A stretch of 63,109 bases of DNA. It comes from UBA4660 sp034408895 (lineage in GTDB: Bacteria > Bacteroidota > Bacteroidia > Flavobacteriales_D > Sanyastnellaceae). Below are positions 28,854 through 38,114 of the stretch, piece after piece. Position numbers and translations under genes: made by a program. The notes below the pieces were generated by a model. The model had not been told where the DNA came from, ran no database searches, and saw nothing but the letters and a program-made list of their open reading frames with translations. How positions within the stretch are numbered: position 1 is the first letter of the stretch; every line of letters starts with the position of its first letter. The stretch is taken from contig JAWXCI010000049.1 in the NCBI GenBank assembly GCA_034408895.1, positions 1 to 63,109 of the forward strand, written 5' to 3'.

Positions 28854-29386
28854 TTGCCGGCAGGCTGAAAGGAAAAAAGTTCGATGCTCCGCAGGGTTTT
28901 CGCTCCAGGCCTACTACGAATTTTGCGCGGGAAGCATTGTTCAATGTGCTGGAAAACCGGATTGATTTTTCGACCGTTTCAATGCTTGATCTGTTTTCAG
29001 GAACCGGAGCTTTTTGTTACGAAGCATTTTCACGCGGGGCCGAAAACATTATGGCTGTGGACAACGATCCAGGCTCAGCAAAATTTATTGCCGGCATGAT
29101 GCGCAAATTCGGGATGAACCATGCACGATTTCACAAAGCCGATGTATTCAGGTTTGTACAATCCGCACCAGGGAAGTTTGACCTCGTTCTGGCCGACCCC
29201 CCATTCGATCTTGAAGACCTAGAACACATTCCGCAAGCAGTTATTTCGGGGCAACTCCTTGTATCTAATGGCTGGCTGGTGCTTGAGCATCCACCAGGAA
29301 AAGACTTTTCAATGCACGCAGAATTTGTGGAGCTTCGCAAATACGGTCATGTTCATTTTAGTTTCTTCCGAAATTCGCAGCCATGA
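28844..29386 (+). CDS. rsmD: 16S rRNA (guanine(966)-N2)-methyltransferase
   Basis: 180 aa. Starts MRIVAGRLKGKKFDAP with the RsmD opening R(I/V)xxGxxxGxxL and RSRPTTNFAREALFN. SAM site MLDLFSGTGAFCYEAFSRGA, catalytic (D/N)PPF motif as LADPPFD. Methylates G966 of 16S rRNA during 30S assembly. The ATG at 28844 overlaps the DUF3822 3' end by 10 bases, and its own stop overlaps coaD by ATGA. Confidence 0.95.
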   Translation: MRIVAGRLKGKKFDAPQGFRSRPTTNFAREALFNVLENRIDFSTVSMLDLFSGTGAFCYEAFSRGAENIMAVDNDPGSAKFIAGMMRKFGMNHARFHKADVFRFVQSAPGKFDLVLADPPFDLEDLEHIPQAVISGQLLVSNGWLVLEHPPGKDFSMHAEFVELRKYGHVHFSFFRNSQP

Positions 29387-29847
29387 AACGCACTGCCGTT
29401 TTTCCCGGATCGTTCGACCCCATTACACGCGGGCACGAAAACATAGTGCGCAGAGCCGCACTCCTGTTTGATGAAATTGTGGTGGCCATTGGCATCAATA
29501 CCACCAAAGAAGCAATGTTCCCGCTGAAAAAAAGAAAACAGTGGCTGGAAAAAGTATTTGCTGATCTTGTGAATGTTCGCATCGAGACTTATCAAGGACT
29601 CACCGTTGATTTCTGCAAAAAAACCGGGGCGGGGTATTTGCTTCGTGGGTTGCGTAATGGTGGCGATTTTGAATATGAATGCACCATTGCCCAAACGAAC
29701 AAATCCATGGCAAGCGAACTGGAGACGGTACTCTTGTTTAGCGATCCACAATTTGCATCCATACACAGCACCCTCGTTCGCGAAATCGCAAAAAACCAAG
29801 GCGATGTTTCCATGTTTATTCCAGCACAAATCAATATCCATGAATAA
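29383..29847 (+). CDS. coaD: Phosphopantetheine adenylyltransferase
   Basis: 154 aa, fourth step of coenzyme A synthesis (4'-phosphopantetheine + ATP to dephospho-CoA). Nucleotidyltransferase motif FPGSFDPITRGHENIVRRA (TxGH), then RGLRNGGDFEYECTIAQTNK and the C-terminal STLVREIAKNQGDVSMF, all as in the CoaD family. It overlaps rsmD by 4 bases and the next gene by 8. With panB at 16100 it serves the CoA pathway, though the genes are unlinked. Confidence 0.96.
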   Translation: MKRTAVFPGSFDPITRGHENIVRRAALLFDEIVVAIGINTTKEAMFPLKKRKQWLEKVFADLVNVRIETYQGLTVDFCKKTGAGYLLRGLRNGGDFEYECTIAQTNKSMASELETVLLFSDPQFASIHSTLVREIAKNQGDVSMFIPAQINIHE

Positions 29848-31390
29848 AATATTTTTCGTTTTAGCTCTCCTGTTTTCTACTTCAGCCATAGCCGAACCAG
29901 TAATCATTCACGGTAATGCGCGGTCCTATGCCGGCAACACACTTCTCGTTTTTTATGAAGATGATTACCTCTCGCACCAAAGGCGCTTGCTTACTCAATG
30001 CGAAATTTTAGCAACCGGAGAATTTGAAGCACAATTGGACCTCACCACCACCCGCGAGTTGATACTCGTGGTTTCCGGAGTGGAAGCAATACTCTATGCT
30101 GAACCCGGTAGTACCTACGAATTGAACATACCCGCTTTCCTGGCCATTCCAGGCGCCAAGGTGTTCAATAAAATTTCCGTAGATGCTGAATTCATTAACC
30201 CAGCGGAGGGCGAATTGAATGTGCTAATCCGATCGTTCAATGATGCATATACCACATTTGTGAATGACCACTACCAAGAATTTGCCACCGAAAATTTCAA
30301 GGGTTCTGAAACCTATAAAATTTCGCGTGGTGAAGACCTGGGCACATCAGGAATGGTAGTTATTCCTGACAACAAAAAACCCGACAATAGCTCGGACAAC
30401 AAGAACCCCAAGGAACCAGAACCGTTTGCTGATTTGGTTTCAGAATTTAGTTCCACTGTTTACACATATTATGAGGAAAACCTCAGCAATAAGTTTTTCC
30501 ACGACTACATCCGTTACCATCTTGCCCAACTGGAGCTTGCTGCCGGCTATTCGAAAGAAACACTTTACGAAGAGTATTTTTTCAGCCAGCCCTTCCTGCA
30601 TGAGCATCCTGTTTATATGCAATTTTTTTCCATGCTGTTCGATGGAACATTTCGCAATGCATTGGATGGGGCCAAGCACGATGCCATACTCCAGGCGGTG
30701 AATGGATGGCGGGAATTTCCGGGACTGAACAGGGCAATGTCTGATGAACCACTTCTCACTGTAGAACATGTCCGCCACATGGTCATTCTGCTCGGCCTAA
30801 AAGATGCATACCACAGAAACCTGCTTCAAAAAAATGCGATCGAGGAATTGCTTCTCAAAACTTTTTCCACCTTGAACGATGCCAAAGTGGCCCAAACCTA
30901 CCGAAACCTTCATATGGCGCTAGTGAAAAACAAACAGGGCTGGCATCTTGAAAATTTTAATGTAATTGATCAACATAGAAATAGTTTTTCATCGGACAGC
31001 CTTGCCGGAAAATATGTGTACTATTTCTTTTATGCTGATTGGTGTACATCCTGCCTCAAGGAAATGCAGGTTATGGAAAAACTTTATTCGCCCTATAAAA
31101 ACTATGTGGAACTTGTTTCCATCTCAATGGATGAAACCCAGAAGGAATTTTTCAAAGGACTTCCTGCGCACCTCGATCAACCTTGGACATTTCTCTACGG
31201 CCCATCCGACCCACTGTTGCGCGAAAAATTCAATTTGAAATCGTTGCCGTATGCTTATATGGTTGATCCGCAAGGCAATGTTATTTCCGATTACACCAGA
31301 AAACCAACTGAAGGAATTGGAAATCAATTTGAAGAAATAAAATTGAAACTTTCCAAACCGAAGGAAGGACAGAAAACTTGGAAAGACTGA
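29840..31390 (+). CDS. Secreted TlpA-like thioredoxin-fold protein
   Basis: 516 aa from ATG 29840, which gives a clean signal peptide (MNKIFFVLALLFSTSAIA). The frame extends upstream inside coaD, but that part is a shadow. Central region is mostly helical with no motif I can name. C-terminal thioredoxin domain YYFFYADWCTSCLKEMQVMEK (CTSC redox pair) and SLPYAYMVDPQGNV with the cis-Pro. Probably a periplasmic thiol oxidoreductase. Its place at the end of the DUF3822-rsmD-coaD operon, overlapping coaD by 8 bases, implies co-translation. Confidence 0.88.
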   Translation: MNKIFFVLALLFSTSAIAEPVIIHGNARSYAGNTLLVFYEDDYLSHQRRLLTQCEILATGEFEAQLDLTTTRELILVVSGVEAILYAEPGSTYELNIPAFLAIPGAKVFNKISVDAEFINPAEGELNVLIRSFNDAYTTFVNDHYQEFATENFKGSETYKISRGEDLGTSGMVVIPDNKKPDNSSDNKNPKEPEPFADLVSEFSSTVYTYYEENLSNKFFHDYIRYHLAQLELAAGYSKETLYEEYFFSQPFLHEHPVYMQFFSMLFDGTFRNALDGAKHDAILQAVNGWREFPGLNRAMSDEPLLTVEHVRHMVILLGLKDAYHRNLLQKNAIEELLLKTFSTLNDAKVAQTYRNLHMALVKNKQGWHLENFNVIDQHRNSFSSDSLAGKYVYYFFYADWCTSCLKEMQVMEKLYSPYKNYVELVSISMDETQKEFFKGLPAHLDQPWTFLYGPSDPLLREKFNLKSLPYAYMVDPQGNVISDYTRKPTEGIGNQFEEIKLKLSKPKEGQKTWKD

Positions 31391-31404
31391 TTCTTTAGAA
31401 ACGG

Positions 31405-32043
31405 TCATAAAGAATTTACACCTGCGGCTACTGCGTATTCTTCCACCACATCGAGCACCGATGGATAGGTATTAGAGCGCACTTCATCTAGTTCACTCCA
31501 GTCCAGCCAGCGTGTTTCTGTAATTCCTTCTATGGCCTGCGGCACAGGTTGCTCGTTGCCAAGGTGGTTCATCATAAACCAGGAAGTGCATTTGAGCACT
31601 GGTAATCCGGCCTGCATGTAAGTGTGCCATGTCTCACAAAGAGGGCTTACAATTTCCAGTTCGAACAATGAACATTCTTCCTCTACCTCGCGCAACGCAC
31701 CCTCCTCTACGCTTTCGTTTTCTTCCACTTTTCCTTTGGGCAGATCCCATCGGTCATGACGGAAGATGAACAACATTTTGCGTTCATGGTTAAGTACAAG
31801 TCCACCGGCTGATTGAACAAACTCAAATTGCTCGCTGAATCTTTCCCACGACTCCCTCACGTCATTACAAAGAATAAAAATGGAACGGGCACCTCGGCTT
31901 ATAGCGGTTTCGATATGGCCAGTATCATGTGTGCCACGCGAATGGAAAACCTCGATACCGGTGGCTCCTGCAACGCCATCTGGAAGTGCATCAGTGAAAA
32001 CGACAGGACGGTTAAGAAAGTAAACTTTATATTTTTGAGCCAT
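31405..32043 (-). CDS. NUDIX hydrolase
   Basis: 212 aa from ATG 32043 (MAQKYKVYFLNRPVVF). N-terminal 75 residues form an extra domain; the Nudix box is GKVEENESVEEGALREVEEE, with the usual closing Gly replaced by Ser (ECSL). Hydrolyses a nucleoside diphosphate-linked substrate, unidentified. Its start codon overlaps that of divergent pyrE by two bases, an arrangement that joins the two promoters. NUDIX-pyrE linkage is typical of Bacteroidota. Confidence 0.88.
   Translation of the reverse strand: MAQKYKVYFLNRPVVFTDALPDGVAGATGIEVFHSRGTHDTGHIETAISRGARSIFILCNDVRESWERFSEQFEFVQSAGGLVLNHERKMLFIFRHDRWDLPKGKVEENESVEEGALREVEEECSLFELEIVSPLCETWHTYMQAGLPVLKCTSWFMMNHLGNEQPVPQAIEGITETRWLDWSELDEVRSNTYPSVLDVVEEYAVAAGVNSL
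32030..32037 (+). promoter_or_regulatory. Bacteroidota -7 box (TATTTTTG) of pyrE
   Basis: TATTTTTG ends 4 bases before the pyrE ATG, so the transcript is probably leaderless. The box lies inside the first codons of the divergent NUDIX gene. No perfect -33 TTG is seen. Confidence 0.45.
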
Positions 32044-32701
32044 GAACGTGAAGAAAGAGAACGGGCTAAAAGTAGCTGAATTCCTATTGCAGATTAAAGC
32101 GGTTGAACTAAAACCGGCTGAACCATTCACATGGGCATCGGGATTGAAGTCGCCCATTTATTGTGATAACAGAAAAACACTTTCATATCCTAAAATCCGC
32201 ACACACCTTCGTCAGCAATTTGTAGAAGTGATCAACGAAGAATTTCCAAATCCCGATGTAATTGCCGGAGTGGCTACCGGTGGAATTGCCATTGGTGCGC
32301 TTGTGGCACAGGAACTCGGCCTCCCCTTCATCTATGTGCGCAGTGAAGCAAAAAAACACGGCCTGACCAACCTCGTGGAGGGAGTGATTGAAAAAGGTCA
32401 AACGGTAGTTCTTGTGGAAGACCTTATTTCGACAGGTGGCAGTAGCCTGAGTGCAGTGAAAGCATTGCGCGAAACAGGAGCTAAGGTGAAAGGCATGGTG
32501 GCCATTTTCACTTATGGTTTTAGCAAAGCGGATGAAAATTTCAAAGCCGCAAAGTGTAGCCTTCGCACATTGACCAACTATGAACTGCTCCTAAAACAAG
32601 CAACAAAATCTAATCACATCAACGAAGAACAATTGGACACTTTACGCGAATGGAAAATGAATCCTGAAACCTGGAGCCAGTCCTTTCTTCAAGACGCTTA
32701 A
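32042..32701 (+). CDS. pyrE: Orotate phosphoribosyltransferase
   Basis: 219 aa. Adds ribose-5-phosphate from PRPP to orotate, fifth step of UMP synthesis. PRPP-binding motif VVLVEDLISTGGSSLSAV, the orotate-side motif PFTWASGLKSPIYCDNRKTLSYP, and IYVRSEAKKHGLTNLVEG loop with the catalytic lysines. N-terminus fits other Bacteroidota PyrE proteins. The 3' neighbour is the small SRPBCC gene, 9 bases on, a conserved pairing. Confidence 0.96.
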   Translation: MNVKKENGLKVAEFLLQIKAVELKPAEPFTWASGLKSPIYCDNRKTLSYPKIRTHLRQQFVEVINEEFPNPDVIAGVATGGIAIGALVAQELGLPFIYVRSEAKKHGLTNLVEGVIEKGQTVVLVEDLISTGGSSLSAVKALRETGAKVKGMVAIFTYGFSKADENFKAAKCSLRTLTNYELLLKQATKSNHINEEQLDTLREWKMNPETWSQSFLQDA

Positions 32702-32710
32702 TCCCATTAC

Positions 32711-33112
32711 ATGTCAAAAATTGAAAGCAACAAAGCGTTGGTGAACGCAGCGCCTGAAGAGGTTTTTTTGTTCCTCAGCAATATGAACAATATCAAAAAA
32801 CTCCTTCCTGAAAATAAAATTTCAGATTGGAAGAGCGATGAAAAGTCATGTTCGTTCAAGGTGCAGAATGCGTACACCATTCCACTTGTGCATGTGGGTG
32901 GAAACCCATTTTCACGTGTTCAAATCCAGTCAGGTGAAGGTGCACCATTTCGGTTCACCCTTGATGTTCATCTTGCAGACAAGGATGGAAAAACTGAAGG
33001 TTACCTTGAATGCAATGCGCAACTGAACATGTTTCTTGAGATGATGGTGAAAGGACCGCTCAAGAATTTGTTTGACCACATGGCGGGGGAACTGGCGAAA
33101 CAATTTCCCTGA
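32711..33112 (+). CDS. SRPBCC (START-like) domain protein
   Basis: 133 aa, starting MSKIESNKALVNAAPEEVFLFLSNMNNI, the standard opening of SRPBCC proteins (strand, then the helix-grip helices). The rest, to FDHMAGELAKQF with the long C-terminal helix, fits the helix-grip fold with a hydrophobic cavity. Ligand unknown. It sits 9 bases after pyrE and ends 2 bases before the convergent M61 peptidase stop. Confidence 0.82.
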   Translation: MSKIESNKALVNAAPEEVFLFLSNMNNIKKLLPENKISDWKSDEKSCSFKVQNAYTIPLVHVGGNPFSRVQIQSGEGAPFRFTLDVHLADKDGKTEGYLECNAQLNMFLEMMVKGPLKNLFDHMAGELAKQFP

Positions 33113-33114
33113 AA

Positions 33115-34845
33115 TCATTTCATGCGCCTTCCAGAAAATTTCTCCCAATTCAATTCCTGCTCCGGGCTGCGTTTTGATCTTGCAACTATGCGGTAGCTCC
33201 GGCAATACTTCATTTGCGTTGCAAGTATTTTTCTTTTCGACAATTTCATTTTCTTGTACACAAGCAATTCCACTTCCCTATGGCGGTTTGATTCGAGAAG
33301 GTTCTGTAAGCCTTTGCTTACGCTCACTCCGCACACTGAAAGTATTTCATCTCCCACCCATAGACGAGCTATGTCAGCCGGTGAATTTTCATCCACCGTT
33401 GTGATATGAACGCGACCATCCTTTTCATCTGTGGTGAATCCGTAAAAAGTTTCAGAGCATATTTGAGACTCAACAACATCCAGCTCTAATCCGATAAATT
33501 GTAATGCATCAGTCAACGCATCGAAATAAGTATTGGCCTCATGAACAAGGTTCTTAAAAATACCTTTGAAAGAGATGCCGCTCACTTCCTCCAGTAGCTT
33601 CTGGTAATCTTCTTCCGAATATCCGCCACCTTTCTTTCCAAAACATTCGTACATCAAGCGCATTACATTGTCCAGAGAACATTCATTGCCGGATGCACGA
33701 AGAATCAAGATGTCGCAGATGAACGCGATAAGGGCGCCTTCGGTGTATATAGAAACTTTGCGCCCTGGAATTCCGGGTACATATCCATCCAGCCAGGTGT
33801 CGAACGATGAATCGGCAACGCTGTGGTTGAAGCGCCCAGGGTTGTGGAAATGCATATTCACTTCAGCGGCAAAAGCTTCCAGCCATTTCATTTCACTCCA
33901 CACTCCACTGCGAAGAAGAAGAAGATCACCGTAGTAAGTAGTCACTCCTTCATACACATACCCCAAGCGAGAATAATTTTCCCTGGTGAAATTGTATGGC
34001 ATCATTTCCACTGGGCGAATGTTCTTGATGTTCCAGGTATGAAAAAGTTCATGGCAGGAAATGCCAAGCAATTCGTTGTAGAGTTTTTCAGTAACTAAAT
34101 CAGCGGAAGGTCCCAGCGCAATGACGGTGCTTGCGCTATGCTCCACTCCGTGTCGCACAGGGTTAGGTATTAACTGGAAAAGAAAATGATACTCAGTGCA
34201 GGGAATAGACCCAAAGACGTCCATTTGCATTTGAGTGAACGCTTCAAATTCAAACAAAAGTTTGTTTCCATCAAGAGCGTTTTCCCCATTAACCCAGATG
34301 TGAAACGTTTTGTCTGAAACTTTGTAAGTAAAGTGCTCAAGTTTTTCGCTGGCTATTAGAGGCGAATCAGCAAGTTCATCAAAGTTCTTTGCAGTGAGGT
34401 GATGTCTATCGCCCGCTGGAAGCGCACAGGCAAGTTTGTAATAATGCGGAATATCCAGTCGAACTTCATACGGTTCATCATGATGTTCGGGGAGGTAGAA
34501 AAAACAATTTACCGGGTTGATGTAAAGTTGTTCCTCATCGAGATAAGATGAACCGGCATTGAGAACCGCTGCATAGTATTGGTAACGAATACAGATTTCC
34601 TCAAGGCCTTGTGCATCCACTTCCCACTGGTCTTTGGTGAGTTTGCGGAAAGGAAGTTTGTTGTTGAGGTCATCCACTGCATTCCACCCACGAATGTTCT
34701 TCGCAAAATTTCCCAACTCGTACCGACCGGGTCGCCATGCAGGCAACTGAAGTTTTATTTTTTCTTTCCCGCAAGTGGGGAACCACGCTTCAAACGAAAT
34801 GAAATGGCGGTGGGGATGGGTGGTGTAAACGAAGTAACGAATCAT
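33115..34845 (-). CDS. M61-family metallopeptidase with PDZ domain
   Basis: 576 aa. N-terminal beta domain of M61 type (RYFVYTTHPHRHFISFE), catalytic GISCHELFHTWNIKNIRP (HExxH zinc site) with the third ligand in YVYEGVTTYYGD, and a C-terminal PDZ domain (HITTVDENSPADIARLWVGDEI). Glycyl aminopeptidase-like family. No obvious signal peptide: it begins MIRYFVYTTH, so it is probably cytoplasmic. It overlaps nothing; the PafA-like gene precedes it on the same strand by 18 bases. Confidence 0.92.
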   Translation of the reverse strand: MIRYFVYTTHPHRHFISFEAWFPTCGKEKIKLQLPAWRPGRYELGNFAKNIRGWNAVDDLNNKLPFRKLTKDQWEVDAQGLEEICIRYQYYAAVLNAGSSYLDEEQLYINPVNCFFYLPEHHDEPYEVRLDIPHYYKLACALPAGDRHHLTAKNFDELADSPLIASEKLEHFTYKVSDKTFHIWVNGENALDGNKLLFEFEAFTQMQMDVFGSIPCTEYHFLFQLIPNPVRHGVEHSASTVIALGPSADLVTEKLYNELLGISCHELFHTWNIKNIRPVEMMPYNFTRENYSRLGYVYEGVTTYYGDLLLLRSGVWSEMKWLEAFAAEVNMHFHNPGRFNHSVADSSFDTWLDGYVPGIPGRKVSIYTEGALIAFICDILILRASGNECSLDNVMRLMYECFGKKGGGYSEEDYQKLLEEVSGISFKGIFKNLVHEANTYFDALTDALQFIGLELDVVESQICSETFYGFTTDEKDGRVHITTVDENSPADIARLWVGDEILSVCGVSVSKGLQNLLESNRHREVELLVYKKMKLSKRKILATQMKYCRSYRIVARSKRSPEQELNWEKFSGRRMK

Positions 34846-34863
34846 AGTTGAATTCTTCCTTTG

Positions 34864-36522
34864 TTATTCTTCCTGCAACACTTCTAAAATTGGCTCACCG
34901 GTGCAGGCATTTGGCATGGGAAGTTTGCAAAGTGATGTAATAGTTGGGGCAATATCAGTGATGCTGTGCTTGACAAACGACTCGCCCTGCTTCACATTGA
35001 ATCCGAAAAAAATCGCAGGTACGTGTGTATCGTAAACCCACGGTGAACCATGTGTAGTTCCCTGCAACGAATACTTCATCCAGCCGGGTTCAGTCACAAT
35101 CACCACATCACCGCTCATGTTTTGGTTAAATCCCATTTGAACCTGTCGAGCCATGCCTTCGCGCTTCAATTGTTTTGAAAGTTCATTGTGTGTGAACGCC
35201 ATGTGCACACCATCAAACTGCATGGCTACCCTGCATGCTTCTTCTTGCGCGAATGGATGATTGTAGCCGTATTTCAACAGAGAATCTGTAGTGAAGAAAA
35301 CCTGGTCGTTTGAATAATTCTCCACGCGCACTGCATAATTCAGTTCTTCAAAACGATGGTTGATTGCAGACACGAGTGAATCGGTTTTCCAATAACCAGC
35401 CGCTGCGTTTTCCTTCATCACATAAGAAGGTGTGGGTGCGCCACCGTGGTCGGCACTAAGGAAGATAAGGTAATTTTCTCTCCCGATTCCTCCATCGAGG
35501 AAGTTAATGAAGCGTTCAAGATCAGCATCGAGGCGCAGGTAACAATCCTGGGTCTCCCGTGAATGAATACCAAACTGGTGACCGATGTAATCCGTAGATG
35601 AAAAACTCACACAAAGCATGTCGGTGATGTCATCGCTGCCCATTTGTTCACCTTCAATGGTTGCAATGGCAAAATCAACGGTGTGAGTGTTGCCCCACGG
35701 AGTTGCTTTTATCAAATCATAATTCAGATTGAGCGAGCGGAGTGAATCAAGGTTGTAAGGAAACACTGGTTTTGTCTGTCCTTTGAATGGCGCCTCGAAA
35801 GCATTGTTGTCGGCTATGCTTTCATCGTAAACAGATTCAGCCTTGATCAAACTCCAGCCATTTTTCAAATATGAATCGCTGAGTTTTTTTGCGTTAAAGT
35901 CTTGCACCCATTGCGGAAGGGTATTCATGTACCAATCGCTGCTTACCCAATTACCTTCATTCGCCCCGATGTACCAATACGCAGCATCCGCCATACGCCC
36001 GGCAGGAAGAATTCCACCGCGGTCTTTCATGGCAATGCCAATCACTTTCGATCGCATGTTCGAAAAAATCTTCATCTCATCACCCATGGTTGTGGAGAGC
36101 AGATGCACAGGTGACCGCTGACCTTCCGATGCCATAGTGCCAACGCCCTTCACACTATCATCTTTTGCGCAATACATCAAAGCCTTTAAATCACGGTCGT
36201 ACCAGTCGTTTGCGACAATGCCATGATTGGCTGGTGTGGTTCCAGTGAAGATGCTGGCATGACCCGGCCCGGTGTAGGTGGGCATGTAATTGTAGTGCAG
36301 ATTACGCGCAAAAAATCCTTCACCCACCAATCGCTTAAATCCTCCTGCGCCAAAATCTTCCCAGTACTTATCAATGAAATCATACCGCATCTGGTCCACT
36401 GTTATGCCTATAATCAATTTGGGTTGTTGGGGAACATTTGGTTCCACATCAGTTGACACAGTGGTCTGTGACAGGGAACAGGCGGAGAGCATTACAAGAA
36501 TGACGGGATATAAAAGTTTCAT
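34864..36522 (-). CDS. PafA-like alkaline phosphatase/phosphodiesterase lipoprotein
   Basis: 552 aa from ATG 36522 (MKLLYPVILVMLSACSLS), where LSAC is a lipobox; the upstream frame to 36597 has no support. Alkaline phosphatase superfamily: ITVDQMRYDF (metal Asp), PTYTGPGHASIFTGT with the nucleophilic Thr as in PafA, IGHQFGIHSRE, LSADHGG (metal Asp/His), and GTTHGSPWVYDTHVP near the C-terminus. Releases phosphate from organic esters in the periplasm. PafA is the main phosphate-irrepressible phosphatase of Bacteroidota; I infer the same role. Confidence 0.9.
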   Translation of the reverse strand: MKLLYPVILVMLSACSLSQTTVSTDVEPNVPQQPKLIIGITVDQMRYDFIDKYWEDFGAGGFKRLVGEGFFARNLHYNYMPTYTGPGHASIFTGTTPANHGIVANDWYDRDLKALMYCAKDDSVKGVGTMASEGQRSPVHLLSTTMGDEMKIFSNMRSKVIGIAMKDRGGILPAGRMADAAYWYIGANEGNWVSSDWYMNTLPQWVQDFNAKKLSDSYLKNGWSLIKAESVYDESIADNNAFEAPFKGQTKPVFPYNLDSLRSLNLNYDLIKATPWGNTHTVDFAIATIEGEQMGSDDITDMLCVSFSSTDYIGHQFGIHSRETQDCYLRLDADLERFINFLDGGIGRENYLIFLSADHGGAPTPSYVMKENAAAGYWKTDSLVSAINHRFEELNYAVRVENYSNDQVFFTTDSLLKYGYNHPFAQEEACRVAMQFDGVHMAFTHNELSKQLKREGMARQVQMGFNQNMSGDVVIVTEPGWMKYSLQGTTHGSPWVYDTHVPAIFFGFNVKQGESFVKHSITDIAPTITSLCKLPMPNACTGEPILEVLQEE

Positions 36523-36707
36523 ACTGGCTTGCAAGTTTGTCGTCAAAAATAGCGAGGCCATTGCCCCTCGAATTGAGCCATGCAAGGCATTGAACATGCT
36601 GAAGGTGCCGGAAATTGACTTTTGGAGTTCAACAAATCACACCATGTATCCACCAATCTGCGGAATGTTCACCGATACTTGCGGCATAAATCCAAAAATC
36701 AAATCAT

Positions 36708-37529
36708 ATGAAAAAAATTTACACAGTTTTAATGCTTGCATTGAGTGTCCTGTTCACCAATGCACAGGTTCAGAATTATGCTATCGGTGAAGTGGTACCA
36801 GACTTTACAATTACCGACCTTGACGGAGTGGAACATTCGCTGTACGAATACACTTCGCAAGGCAAATATGTTCTTGTGGATTTCTTCGCTTACTGGTGCG
36901 GCCCTTGTGCTACATGGGCACCAACCATAAACGAATTCTACCACAAATACGGTTGCAATGCCGGTTCTATTGTGGTGCTCGGTGTGGAATACGAAGGAAC
37001 CGATGCGCAGACACATGAATTCGAAGCATGGGCAGGAGTGGATGAAGACAATCCTTATCCTTCTGCGAGTGGTGTGGATGGTGGTGGTGCAGAAGTTCAC
37101 GCTGAGTATAGTGTGGCAGCATTTCCAACCTACATCGCAATATCACCTGACAACATTCTCCTCGACAATGACATCTGGCCACTGTCAGGAATTGAAACAC
37201 TGGAAGCTGCATTTCCCAAGCAAACATTAGACGAGATGGAGTGCGGTGTTGCAGTGAATGAAAATGTTGCTGAAACTGATTTCGGAATTGCACCCAATCC
37301 TGCTGACGGATTAACCTCGGTGAATATCGCTTTACAGAATAAAGCTTCAGTGATTACCGTTATCACTGATGCGCTTGGCCGTGAGGTGATGAACAAAAAC
37401 TTTGGAAGTGTAAATGCAGGATTCAACTCACTGAATCTTGATGTGACCGAACTAGAAACAGGTGTTTACAACGTGCAATGTTTTGTAGACGGCAAAGGCC
37501 TCAACGTTCAACGTCTTGTGGTTAGATAG
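36708..37529 (+). CDS. Secreted thioredoxin-fold protein with T9SS sorting domain
   Basis: 273 aa. Signal peptide MKKIYTVLMLALSVLFTNAQ. Thioredoxin/TlpA-like domain with AYWCGPCATWAPT (CGPC) and AAFPTYIAISPD (cis-Pro), then a T9SS type A domain (FGIAPNPADGLTSVNI to NVQRLVVR). It is thus a redox protein sent outside through the type IX system, unlike the two TlpA proteins above. It lies divergent from the PafA-like gene and is followed by a large hairpin. Confidence 0.9.
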   Translation: MKKIYTVLMLALSVLFTNAQVQNYAIGEVVPDFTITDLDGVEHSLYEYTSQGKYVLVDFFAYWCGPCATWAPTINEFYHKYGCNAGSIVVLGVEYEGTDAQTHEFEAWAGVDEDNPYPSASGVDGGGAEVHAEYSVAAFPTYIAISPDNILLDNDIWPLSGIETLEAAFPKQTLDEMECGVAVNENVAETDFGIAPNPADGLTSVNIALQNKASVITVITDALGREVMNKNFGSVNAGFNSLNLDVTELETGVYNVQCFVDGKGLNVQRLVVR

Positions 37530-37541
37530 TGGATCGTTATG

Positions 37542-37692
37542 CATGGTTCGACAAGTTCACCATAACATATTCAACAACAAAACATAGAATGTAAAATCAA
37601 TGAGGAAGGTCGCGCAGAGCGCGACCTTCCTCATTTTACATTCTATTTATTATGATCCAAAAGCATTATCATGGTGAACTTGTCGAACCATG
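37542..37692. repeat. Two-tier inverted repeat (151 nt hairpin element)
   Basis: Outer arms: a perfect 22-bp inverted repeat, CATGGTTCGACAAGTTCACCAT at 37542-37563 and its complement at 37671-37692. Inner arms: 37585-37615 and 37619-37645 pair over 27 bases with a 4-base bulge and a 3-base loop (GCGC AGA GCGC type tip). The inner stem could act as a terminator for the gene before it. The outer stem is not needed for that. Confidence 0.85.
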
Positions 37693-37742
37693 AATTCATT
37701 GATTTTTCAATTCCTGTGAATGTGTCACTTTCTCTATTGTCA

Positions 37743-38114
37743 TCATTGCTGAGGTTGCAGTTGTTTAGCCAGCATGAATATCACCACAATACTCAAAAGC
37801 ACGTTGAGGAGGATGTTCATCCATGCCCACATGTCTTGCCCTGCACGAAACAATGCAAACGTTTCCCAACTGAAAGTTGAGAACGTGCTAAGCCCTCCGC
37901 AAAAACCGATAACAAGCAGGAAAGGCAAATACGATTGCCCCATTGAATTTTTCTGGATGTAGATAACCGCCAGGACAAGAACCAGCGATGCAATAACATT
38001 CGCTGAAAGTGTTGCGAGTGGAAGTTTGAAATTGACTTTGTGAAATAATTGCGACAATCCGAAACGGAATACAGAACCAAGACCGCCACCGATAAAAACA
38101 TAAATCCAGTTCAT
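37743..38114 (-). CDS. crcB: Fluoride exporter CrcB/Fluc
   Basis: 123 aa, four membrane helices. Fluc motifs: GGGLGSVFRFGLS (GxxxRF) in helix 1, LSANVIASLVLV (the conserved Asn) in helix 2, GFCGGLSTFSTFSWE (GxxGxxTTFSTF-like) in helix 3. Works as a dual-topology dimer that exports fluoride. ATG at 38114 overlaps the PAP2 stop by ATGA. The upstream frame to 38396 is a shadow. No fluoride riboswitch is visible. Confidence 0.93.
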   Translation of the reverse strand: MNWIYVFIGGGLGSVFRFGLSQLFHKVNFKLPLATLSANVIASLVLVLAVIYIQKNSMGQSYLPFLLVIGFCGGLSTFSTFSWETFALFRAGQDMWAWMNILLNVLLSIVVIFMLAKQLQPQQ

